A program made the position numbers and the translations under genes. From NCBI RefSeq assembly GCF_035594125.1, contig NC_087197.1:7238110-7302109 (forward strand): a stretch of DNA of 64,000 bases. Reading direction: 5' to 3'. Numbering within the stretch: position 1 is the stretch's first letter; each line of letters opens with the position of its first letter. Shown piece by piece: positions 35,760-46,820 of this stretch. The stretch comes from Scylla paramamosain (lineage: Eukaryota; Arthropoda; Malacostraca; Decapoda; Portunidae). Under the pieces are notes generated by a model that saw only the letters and a program-made list of their open reading frames with translations, was not told the DNA's origin and did no database searches.

Positions 35760-36440
35760 AAACAGAAAATGTCCCATTGCTTGAACATTCTATACAGCTA
35801 TTCAACATCTTCGTGAGAAAGGATCTTTCCCCGGAACAGGAGCAAAAACTGGAAAAAAAAAACAGGGGAACGTGGAAGGGTAAGGCAAATTTTTTATGCA
35901 GCACAACAGAACTCTGACATCAGCACTAGAAGAATTTCCCAATGACCTGGTATTTCTTACATGGAAGCCTGGAGTGTTGAGAAATGCACAAGATTTCTCA
36001 TCTATGCCAATACATTTTATTCACAGACGAAGCCACAGTTTGTCGTACTGGAGTGCATAATACCCATTATGAACATTGGTGGTCTAAGGAGAATCCTCAC
36101 AAAATACTAGAAACTTCCAACACAGATTTTCTGTTAATGTGTGTTGTGGCATAGTTGAACACATGATAGGCACATACATCTTCCAAGATTTCCTTAACAA
36201 GGATGCTTATACAAAATTTTTGATAGATCATCTGCCCTCCCTCCTGTAAGATGTGCCCCTAGCTACCCATCACTGTCTAATTTTCCAGCATATCGAGGCA
36301 CCACCACACTACAGTAAGCAAGTGAGGGAGCACCTTGACCAGGCCTTTCCTGAATGGTGGAGAGGCCAAGGAGGACCATATCCTTGGCCTGCAGGTCACC
36401 ACACTATTGGACATAATTTTATCTCTGGGGATACATGACA
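35760..36440 (+). pseudogene. Mariner-superfamily DDE transposase remnant
   Basis: Readable in several frames, in transposase order: LLEHSIQLFNIF, ILFTDEATVCRTGVHNTHYE-like (near 36010, first catalytic Asp in FTDEA), HWWSKENPHKILETSNT near 36080, then an open C-terminal piece at 36253-36438 with APPHYSKQVREHLDQAF and WWRGQGGPYPWPA. The second Asp block, normally QDGAPPH or HDGAPAH, reads EAPPHY after IEAP, so its Asp is replaced or lost. It resembles the insect transposases whose N-terminus carries a DUF4817-type helix-turn-helix, and differs from the mariner at 18.7 kb. It is inactive. Confidence 0.7.
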
Positions 36441-36642
36441 TCATTTGTGTTTAAAAAGATAAATAACAACAAACAAAAACTTATGTAAAGAATAATGGAA
36501 GCTCCACAACACATCAAGAATAGGCCTGAAATTATAAGGAAAAATACACATTCCATATTGCAGCAAGCACAACTGTGTATCGAGGATAATGGTAGCCATT
36601 TTGAACACCTGATGTGACCATCACATTAGTAAGATAAGTCGT

Positions 36643-36644
<2 letters not shown>

Positions 36645-36712
<68 letters not shown>
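36645..36712 (+). repeat. (GA)n tract facing a (CT)n tract
   Basis: 68-bp GA array. It is followed after 48 bp by a CT array (36761-36825), so the two can pair as a long hairpin stem. Confidence 0.97.
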
Positions 36713-36714
<2 letters not shown>

Positions 36715-36759
36715 GCATCAATGGCCACTGTCAAGGTCAATGGATCACACCCCACAAAC

Positions 36760-36760
<1 letters not shown>

Positions 36761-36825
<65 letters not shown>
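36761..36825 (+). repeat. (CT)n tract, inverted partner of (GA)n
   Basis: 65-bp CT array with one AT interruption at 36779-36780. It is the only long GA-class array in this window with the pyrimidine strand on top. Confidence 0.97.
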
Positions 36826-36828
<3 letters not shown>

Positions 36829-36829
36829 A

Positions 36830-37504
36830 TACAGGTCCTACCCGCTATTTGATTCACCATTATACAATCATTCGTGTTTATGATCATTCTTCTTTACTAC
36901 CCCTTTCCTGCTACATGATCGGCTGCGCTTCATTTTTATGATTACTTGAGCACGCACTCACTCGCTCTGCATGCAAGTACAAGCGGCATTTCTTTGGGTG
37001 AATGATCATAGTACCAGGACACTACAGTGGCCAATATTTCCCATGCTCTCATTGATGTTCGCCAGCTATGTTGTGTGTGGAAGTGCCCAGGATTACTGTA
37101 GCTGTACTACTTTCTGTAATTTTACCAGTGATATACATTATTGAATTTATACTGGATGTCCCCTTGCCATTAAGGCAAGGGGTTCTCCAGCCTCAGGGGG
37201 AACATATGAACTCAACACTACAGTGAGAGTAAGTACAATTTTTTTTTATTTAATTTTATCTTACTGCTTTATTCATGTTTATTTTATTTATGTAATAAGT
37301 GTTTTATTACTTTAGGCAATAACTACATTTACATATGATATTTCATGGTTTTTATGGGTTTTAGGGGGCATTAGGGCACATACATACAGGTCTTGGAATG
37401 CATTCCTATTCTTACCATTTAATCTTAACTTCGCCATATGATTGTTCGCTTTACGAATGCATTTTCTGGAACATAACCCAATCGTGTATCAGGGAGGAAT
37501 TGTA
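36830..37504. mobile_element. Probable pogo/Tigger-type MITE
   Basis: The left end tacaggtcctacccgctatt and the inverse of the right end (tacaattcctccctgatac) share a diverged terminal pattern. Inside the right side is a gattgttcgctttacgaatg block, and ...aacataacccaatcgtgta... precedes the end; both are typical of pogo-like MITE termini. The match between termini is weak, so the boundaries are tentative. Confidence 0.4.
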
Positions 37505-37792
37505 GCGAATTTTCGTCTTTAGTGATCCACCCTCCCCCAATATGTGTCCATTATATCAAGGGTTACTGTAATTTACGATAATTGAAAGAATAATCCAGGT
37601 TCTTTGGACTGAAACACTGAGCAGATGGTGACATCTGGTAACTCTGGAAACTCCCCATTAGCTAAGTTAGAAAAAAATCTGCAAATATGCAAAACTGTCA
37701 ATACCGAACTGTGAATACGCAGGGGAACACTGTATATGCTGCAGGATATGTGACAATGCATGGTCATTGTAGCATACAACCCCAATAACACA
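37505..37792. other. Fragments of pogo/mariner-type termini
   Basis: Two inverted-sense ends are recognisable: ...tatatcaagggttactgta ending near 37571, and ...gcaggggaacactgta ending near 37733, preceded by aaaactgtcaataccgaact. Each resembles the right end of a pogo/Tigger MITE, but no left partner is seen. The remaining bases hold nothing I recognise. Confidence 0.35.
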
Positions 37793-38000
37793 AAATTTTA
37801 ATAAATATTTAATCAGAATAACAAAACAAAACTGGCATAATGAACTCACCACTCATGTAAAGATTGGAATTTTAATAAAAGCTTAATCAGAGTAACTAAC
37901 CAAAATTGGCAAGACAAACTCTCCATTTGTGCGAGCACTGAAATTTTAATAAAAATAACAAACTACGCCTCGCAAGATTAACTCAGCAGCTGTGCAAGCC
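37793..38000 (+). repeat. 74-bp tandem repeat, three units
   Basis: Each unit begins aattttaataaa, then ...taatcagaataac..., ...aactcaccac... and ends in a gtgcaagc-like block. Units are 37793-37867, 37868-37941 and 37942 to about 38000; the third is shortened by an internal deletion. Identity between units is moderate. Confidence 0.75.
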
Positions 38001-38276
38001 GTTGCTCTCCTATCTGCCACCTCTTTCTTCCTCCCTTTTTCCTTTCCTCTCCCTTCTTTCATCTTGTCTCAAACCTCTCCTTCCTGTCACCTCCCCTCCC
38101 CTTTATCTGTTAGAGATAATGAATAAGGGTGTGATTACCCACGCTCTCTCTCTCTCCCCCCTTATTCATTTTGTTACTTTCGCTTTCATCCTTTCTCACT
38201 CTCCTATACATAATTCCAATTTCATTCTCAATCAGTCTCAATCTATTTAGCAATCCTTAGGATTCTTCTTACTTTC
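38001..38276. other. Pyrimidine-rich spacer
   Basis: CT-rich sequence with no recognisable coding block or terminus. Confidence 0.4.
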
Positions 38277-38293
38277 ACACACACACACACACA

Positions 38294-38388
<95 letters not shown>
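38277..38388 (+). repeat. (AC)n followed by (GA)n
   Basis: An AC run of about 20 bp followed by an imperfect GA array to 38388, directly adjoining the start of an F4 LINE fragment. Confidence 0.95.
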
Positions 38389-38539
38389 TGTGTTGGCCAC
38401 AAGACCTGGTGGAGGCTTGTCAAGGAGCAGCAAGGGACAGGCCACTGTGATGCTGTTCCTCCACTAACCAGGCTGGATGGGACAACAGCCCCCAGCTGTG
38501 AGGACAAGGCTTCTCTACTCGCCGAGTTTTTTGCAGGGA

Positions 38540-39793
38540 AGATGTCAGTCACTGATCCAGGTAGATGTCCACCTCACCTCCCTCAGGAAACAGACCACGC
38601 CGTCACCAATGTTCAGGTGACACGTGGGACAGGTGGAGCAGCTAATGAGGGAAGTACAGAACAAAGCTACCATCCCGGGACGACATCAACCCACGGCTCC
38701 TCCAACGCTGCGCCAGTGAGCTGTCAGGTCCTCTCACTAGTATCTTCAGGTCCTGCCTGATGGAGCACAGGTGGGCCTCTATATGGAAGGAGGTGCGGGT
38801 GGTACCAGGCCACAAAAAGGACTTAAAGTCTGAGCCCAGCAACTACAGACCCATCTCACTGCTCTCAATGGTGGGCAAGTTGCTGGAGCTGGTAAGTGGC
38901 AGGAGTCACTGTCATCACCTGAGTAAGCACCGCCTCCTTTCAGACAGACAGTTCGGCTTCTGGCCTGGGCCGCTCAACAGCGGACCTCCTCACCCTCCCT
39001 CTCCCAAGGCTGGCTAGAATGCCCTGGACGAAAGCCTGGATACTTGTGTGGTGGCCCTGGACATTGCTGGGGCCTTTGATAGGGTCTGGCACGCGGGGCT
39101 TGTAAAAAAAAGCTTTGCTGCCAAGGGTCCAGGGCAACCTCTTTGAACTGCTCGAGGACTACCTCCAGGGGTGAACCCTCCGGGTAGTCATCAATGGTCA
39201 GGCATCCCAGCCGTTACCTATACAGGCCTCAGTTCAACAGGGTTCAGTGTTGGGGCCCAATCCTGTGGAACATATACATCGATGACCTCCTATGGCAACT
39301 ACCGACTCTGCTTGCATACGCTGACAACTGCAGTCTCTCCCGCTCCTCCTGCCACCTCCAACAGTCAGCGAGCCGTTAGAGAGCTGAACAGGCAGCTCAG
39401 GCAGGTGATGGAGTGGGAAGAGGTGTGGCAAGTCAGCTTTGCTCCAGAAAAGACGCAGGCCATGGTCATCTCACAGTCCCCAGCTGCCTCCCTGGCCATC
39501 TCAGGCTGTCTGAGTTTTGGAGGCCAGACACTTCCCCTCCAGGGAACACGTCAAGTTGCTGGGAGTGACAGTGGACTGTGGCCTATGCTTTGACCGCCAT
39601 GTTGCTGCTGTTGCCCATCAAGCCTCCCAGCGGATCTCTGCACTGCGTCGGATGGCGGGAAACCTCGATTCCCGGGGCATCTTTACACTTTACAAGGCTC
39701 AGATACGGCCTTGTATGGAGTACAGTGCCTTGTGCACTTGCAGAGACTGGATGCTGTACAATGACGTGCCCCGCACTTGAAGGGAATGGACGT

Positions 39794-39831
<38 letters not shown>

Positions 39832-40129
39832 GGAGCAGACTGGAATCACGTCACTGGAGCATTGGCGGGACGTGTCGGCGCTGGTGGTCCACGCACAAGG
39901 CCTGGGTTCTGGAGGTCCTTCATCTCAGCTCGCTAAGGCTCCCACCATGAGTTGTCCAGAGGGAGTCCAGGACCACCAGGTGCCTCGATCTTACTTGAGG
40001 CAGCACCAGCGCTCTTACACAGCCAGAACCTCCAGACTGTGGAATGTGTTTACGGCAGCCAAGAGTGACACCCAGACAATGACACTCCAGCAAGTGGAAG
40101 TGGCTGCCCACAGGTGGCGTAAAACATAA
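38540..40129 (+). pseudogene. F4 LINE reverse transcriptase, frameshifted
   Basis: Blocks in order, in changing frames: SYHPGTTSTHGSS-region (the DDINPRLLQRCASELSGPL frame near 38680), RWASIWKEVRVVPGHKK and NYRPISLLSMVGKLLEL (38770-38890), LLSDRQFGFW, VALDIAGAFDRVWHAGL (near 39050, first catalytic Asp), an out-of-frame VQQGSVLGPILWNIYIDDL near 39240, AYADNCSLS near 39318 (YADD changed to YADN), QVSFAPEKTQAMVISQSPA near 39430, VKLLGVTVDCGLCFDRHV, LYKAQIRPCMEYSAL, and ARTSRLWNVFTAAKS near 40030. At least four frameshifts are present, and the catalytic pair has lost its second Asp. Inactive. Confidence 0.85.
39795..39830 (+). repeat. (CAG)12 trinucleotide repeat in LINE
   Basis: Twelve perfect CAG units inside the C-terminal coding region of the F4 relic. 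The second F4 copy has a shorter CAG-rich stretch (about 41335-41350) in a comparable region, so a short CAG run in the parent LINE seems to have seeded the expansion. Confidence 0.95.
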
Positions 40130-40283
40130 ACTCCCACACTAGTGCTGTGTTAATCATGTGTGTATATAGTAGGATAAGTTTGCTTTTTTGTATATAGTTT
40201 CTTCTTTATATTTAAGTATAGGCTTTTTAATAAGCAGCATAAAAAAACATGTTGTTTTAAGCCTGATATAAATTTGTTTAAAT

Positions 40284-40285
<2 letters not shown>

Positions 40286-40350
<65 letters not shown>

Positions 40351-40361
40351 GAGAGAGGAGA

Positions 40362-40419
<58 letters not shown>

Positions 40420-40428
40420 AAAAGAAAG

Positions 40429-40509
<81 letters not shown>

Positions 40510-40531
40510 GAGAGAGAGAGAGAGAGGAGAG

Positions 40532-40627
<96 letters not shown>

Positions 40628-40630
40628 AGG
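40286..40630 (+). repeat. Imperfect (GA)n array, 345 bp
   Basis: GA array with many GG and AAA interruptions. It starts directly after the aataaa that ends the first F4 copy and runs into the second F4 copy. Confidence 0.97.
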
Positions 40631-41975
<1,345 letters not shown>

Positions 41976-43005
41976 CGGGTGCCAAGTCAGCACCCTTAAT
42001 GGAGAAGACACTGTTGAGCATGCAGCCCTTGACAGCTGAAACTGACACATGGCAAGTTTTGTGAAAGTACATATCAAAGTCTGCGAACTTCTGACTGGAA
42101 GGACAGGAAACTAAATGATCTTTACTTTGACTCTACAGCTGAAATGTCTCCCACTTATACTGGCAGTTTATAATCGTGGAATAGCGGCAAATTCTTTACC
42201 ACTACTCTGGAATAGCCTTGAAATCAGAGTAATTGTTCAAGTCTCTACCTTTGCAACACATGGAAATTTTGGGTGATATCTGTGGAAAAGGGGCTAACTG
42301 AGGAGGTCCTTCCTCTATGGAAGTCATGTCAGGGTGTTGATGGATGACTCCATCAGACACAGAAACCATTCTCTCTGAGGCCAAAAGGGGATGACCAAGA
42401 TAAGTTTGACCCCTGTGGAACTGTAGTGTTTATTGATCACTTTCTTGATAATATTGAATGGGGATACAGATACAAACAGATTAAAGGAGAAATTAAATCA
42501 AATGCTGTTCATCACTACACTTCTCAGCCTTCTAAGAATCCATATACTCATACAGGAACACCTCCCACTTGTTAACTTCTAAAGGCTGTCCCTGAGGTAG
42601 ATTCATGGTGTCTAACCATCACTGTAGGTCCTTCAGCTCACTCTAAGACAGTGGTAGCTGATGGTGTTTTGCAATCTTTCTGTTCCAGTTGAAATTGGAG
42701 ACCTCATCTGTTGCTGGCCCCCCAGGGATGAGATGAGACAAAGATGAGAGATGGCCAAGTTCCAAGATGAAAAAGACTCCAAAGGTGTAGACCATAATAT
42801 TCTTATCTCCAGAAAGGTCACAATCTGCCTAGATTGCACAGACTTAATAGTGTTTCCCTCAACCTCAATGCTTCCTGACTGGAGGCTGGTAGTAGCAACC
42901 AATCATCTAAATAGCAGAACAAGCAAAACCCCTGATAGTGTAAAGCCACTGAGCAGCTGTGAACAACCTGGACATGTTAGGATTATGTTATGGATTATGG
43001 ACATG
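41976..43005. other. About 1 kb of non-repetitive sequence, function unknown
   Basis: This is one of the few stretches without an identifiable transposon. A 75-codon open piece at about 42350-42575 (FDPCGTVVFIDHFLDNIEWG, then HHYTSQPSKNPYT) is not obviously a transposon product, but it has no ATG context, clear splice sites or recognised motif, so I do not call a gene. A duplicated gacatgttagg occurs at its right edge (about 42970 and 42998), just before the satellite. Confidence 0.35.
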
Positions 43006-43979
43006 TTAGGCACCAAAACGCTAAAAAAAACATTGAAAGTACAATATGTGGAAAAAAAATACATCATTACAAAATACTTCTCTTTCAGTGTTTTTAAGCT
43101 ACAAAACGCTAAAACGCAGTCAAAACACCCTTAATGGAGAAAAAGCATAGCTTTACCAAAACACATGTATTTTTAGAGTTTTTTTCAGCTTGTTATGTAC
43201 AAAAATTCTAAAATGCTTGGAAAGTACTCTATATGGGAAAAGGAAATTATATGAAGAGAAACGTGCATTATGAGAATTATTTTCTTAGGAACTAAAACGT
43301 TAAAATCCATGAATAGCACTCTGTATGGCGAAACAAAACTTTATTACCAAAGACGTATTTTTTTTTTTTCATTGTTAGGCACCAAACGCCAAAATGCATG
43401 CAAAGCCACATATGTGGGGAAAGGAAACGACATTAACAGAGTTAACAAAGAGTTAACAGAGAGTTTTTCAACGTTTTAGGCACAATAAACGTTAGAAAGC
43501 ATAGATATCACCTCGTTTGGAAAATTAAACTAGCAAAAATGTGTCTTTTGACTGTTTTTGAACCACTTATATATCAAAACGCTGAAACGCATGCAATACA
43601 CTTTTTATAGAGAAACATAATAGCATAACTCAAAACAAATATTTTGAGTGTTTTTCACTTTGTTAGTTACCAAAAAGCCAAAAAGCATACAAAACATCTT
43701 ATATTGGGGAAAAAAAAACGAGATTTCCAGAAACATTAATTTTGAATCTTTATGACCGCACTAGGAACCAAAATACAAAAAAAGCATGTAAAACACCTTA
43801 TAAGTAAAACAAAAGCACGTTAAACAAAAAAAAAAACGTCTCGTTTTAGTGTTTTGATCTACTTACCAAAACACTAAAACGTATGTAAAACGCCCTTCAT
43901 GGAAAAAATATATTTCTATTAAAAACGTGTATTTGGGGTGTTTTTGAGTTAAGTAGAAAAATGCGTGGAAAGTACAAAA

Positions 43980-45467
43980 GTTTGCCTACATTCAAACTGT
44001 TCCTTAAAAAGGTGACCGTTTTAATCCCTCAAACTACCGTCCTATTGTTTTCATTTCTTGCCTATCTAAAGTTTTTTTTTAATCTATCCTCAACAGAAAG
44101 ATTCTTAAACATCTATCACTTCACAACCTTCTATCTGATCGCCAGTATGGGTTCCGTCAAGGCCGCTCTACTGGTGATCTTCTAGTTTTCCTTACTGAAT
44201 CTTGGTCATCCTCTTTTAGAGATTTTGGTGAAACTTTTGCTGTTGCTTTGGACATATCAAAAGCTTTTGATAGAGTCTGGCACAAAGCTTTGATTTCCAA
44301 ACTACCTTCCTACGGTTTCTATCCTTCTCTCTGTAACTTCATCTCAAGTTTCCTTTCTGACAGTTCTATTGCTGCTGTGATAGACGGTCACTGTTCTTCT
44401 CCTAAATCTATTAACAGTGGTGTTCCTCAGGGTTCTGTCTTGTCACCCTCTCTCTTCTTATTATTCATTAATGATCTTCTAAACCAAACTTCTTGTCCTA
44501 TCCACTCTTACGCTAATGATACCACCCTGCACTTTTCCATGTCTTTTCATAGACGTCCAACCCTTCAGGAGGTAAACATATCACGCAGGGAAGCCACAGA
44601 ACGCCTGACTTCTGATCTTTCTAAAATTTCTGATTGGGGCAGAGCAAACTTGGTATTGTTCAATGCCTCAAAAACTCAATTCCTCCATCTATCAACTCGA
44701 CACAACCTTCCAGACAACTATCCCCTCTTCTTCAATGACACTCAACTGTCCCCCTCTTCTACACTGAACATCCTCGGTCTGTCCTTTACTTATAATCTGA
44801 ACTGGAAACTTCACATCTCATCTCTAGTTAAAACAGCTTCTATGAAGTTAGGTGTTCTGAGACGTCTCCGCCAGTTTTTCTCACCCCCCCCCCCCAGGCT
44901 GCTAACTCTGTACAAGGGCCTTATCCGTCCATGTATGGAGTATGCTTCACATGTCTGGAGGGGTTCCACTCATACTGCTCTTCTAGACAGGCTGGAATCA
45001 AAAGCTTTTCGTCTCATCAACTCCTCTCCTCTAACTGACTGTCTTCAGCCTCTCTCCCACCACCGCAATGTTGCATATCTAGCTGTCTTCTACCGCTATT
45101 TTCATGCTAACTGCTCTTCTGATCTTGCTAACTGCATGCCTCCCCTCCTTCCGCGGCCTCGCTGCACAAGACTTTCTTCTTTCTCTCACCCCTATTCTGT
45201 CCACCTCTCTAACGCAAGAGTTAACCAGTATTCTCAATCATTCATCCCTTTCTTTGGTAAACTCTGGAACTCCCTGCCTGCTTCTGTATTTCCACTTTCC
45301 TATGACTTGAATTCCTTCAAGTGGGAAGTTTCAAGACACTTATTCATCAATTTTTGACCACTGCTTTGACCCTTTTATGGGACTGGCATTTCAGTGGGCA
45401 TATTTTTTTTACTGGATTTTTGTTGCCCTTGGCCAGTGTCCTTCCTACATAAAAAAGAAAAAAAAAA
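43980..45467 (+). mobile_element. 5'-truncated F1 LINE inserted in the satellite
   Basis: It begins at agtttgcctacattcaaac, which corresponds to about position 3320 of the intact copy, and ends with an A-rich tail at 45451-45467. Satellite sequence is interrupted mid-unit (ggaaagtac before, tatggggaaaagg after). 5' truncation plus a poly(A) tail is the hallmark of LINE insertion. Identity to the intact copy is high by eye. Confidence 0.92.
44014..45357 (+). pseudogene. F1 RT C-terminal part, catalytically altered
   Basis: Open from 44248 to 45357 (369 codons); a T-run expansion near 44070-44080 shifts the frame upstream. [11 protein letters not shown] is intact, [10 protein letters not shown] is intact, but the catalytic block reads YANDT instead of YADDT (near 44509), replacing the first catalytic Asp with Asn. 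A C-run near 44884 is expanded but the frame is kept. The normal stop is retained. It cannot encode endonuclease. Confidence 0.9.
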
Positions 45468-46763
45468 TTATGGGGAAAAGGAGTCATTTCAAGGAACTTG
45501 TGTTTGATAAGTTTTTCATCTTCTCATGTACCAAAACGCTAAAACACATGAGTAGCAATCTTGATGGAGAAACAACAACACAAAAAAAAAATTATATTTT
45601 TGAGTATTACGTAGAAAAATTGCAAAATGCAACCAAATTACTCTATATGATGAAATGAAAAGATATTATGAGAAAAGTTTATTAGGAGAAGTTTTGTACT
45701 TTTTAAGTATCAAAGTGCAAAAACGCATAAAAAGCATTCTGTATCGAGAAATAGAATATTATTAAAAACGTGTATTTAGAGTATTTTTTTTTTTTACATT
45801 GTTAGGTACCACAACGTTACATTACATACAAAGCTCCTTATATGAAGAGAAAAAAAAAATTCTAGAAACTTGTCTTTTTCTTATGAGAATTATAGACAGT
45901 AAAAACGCTAAGATGCATGAAAATCACCCTATAGCTGAATACAAAACATTATTACAAAAAAAAAAAAGAAAACGAGTCTTTTGAGTGTTTTTCAACTTAT
46001 TTCGTACCAAAAGATTAAAACGAATGCACCCTTTGTAAATAAAGAAACTACAAGTTACCCCTCAAAAAAAAAAAATGTATTTTGAGTGTTTTTGAACATG
46101 TTACGTACAAAAACACGAATAATACATGAAAAATATTGTATATAAAGCCAAAATGAAATTACCAGAGACGTGCATCATAAGTATTTTGAGCTTCTTAGTC
46201 ACCAAAACGTTAAAACACATGAATAGCTCTTTATAATGAGGAACAGAGCAACCTTGCGGAAATCGTGTATTTTGACTGTATTTCACATGGTTAGGTAATA
46301 AAGCTCTAAAATGCATGCAATAAACAATACATGAGGAAAGGAAACAAGTTTTCCGGAAAAGTGCTTGGTCATTGTTTTTTTTCTATGCTTTTTAGCTTTT
46401 TGTGCCTAAGACTCTCAAAAAAACACTCAAAAGGCAAGTTTCTTGCAATGTCTCTTCGTTTTCCCATATAGTAAGATTTGCATGCATTTTGGCTTTTTTG
46501 CACCTAATATCGTGGAAACACTTAAAATTCATTTTTGGGGTAATATTCTGTTCCTCCATATAGGGAGCTATTCATACATTTTAGCGTTTTTATTCCTTAG
46601 AAGTAAAAAGATACTCATAATACATGTTTCTTGTAGTGTATTTTCGTTTCTCCATACATTCTGGCGTTTTCCTAAGCCAAAATGTATGGAAGGAACCTAA
46701 GAAGTTCCGAAACACTCAAAATATTTCTTTTGAGTAATGTCTTTCTGTTTCTTCATAAAAGGT

Positions 46764-46820
46764 GTTTACATACCAAAACTCTAAAACGCATGCAGCGTTT
46801 TAGAGTTTTGGTACGTAAAC
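46764..46820. repeat. Foldback palindrome within satellite
   Basis: Arms 46764-46789 and 46795-46820 (26 bp, one mismatch) around atgca. The arms are satellite sequence (accaaaactctaaaacgc and its inverse), so part of one unit is duplicated in inverted orientation. Confidence 0.92.

Larger units (their letters stand above)
38389..40286 (+). mobile_element. LINE family F4, first copy, 3' part
   Basis: A 5'-truncated LINE: coding similarity begins near 38390 (linker between endonuclease and RT) and runs to a C-terminal end near 40128, followed by about 150 bp of 3' sequence ending in aaataaa and then (GA)n. GC content is higher than in its surroundings. A second copy of the same family follows at 40631. 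No endonuclease is present. Confidence 0.85.
43006..46370 (-). repeat. Satellite array, reversed orientation part
   Basis: Tandem, strongly diverged units of about 96 bp, recognisable by caccaaaacgctaaaa, catg(c)aaa.caccctatatgg, agaaacaaaa...attacc(a) and gtgtattttgagtgttttt. These are the reverse complement of the unit seen from 46371 onward. An F1 LINE insertion (43980-45467) interrupts the array. The array begins abruptly at about 43006. Confidence 0.85.
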
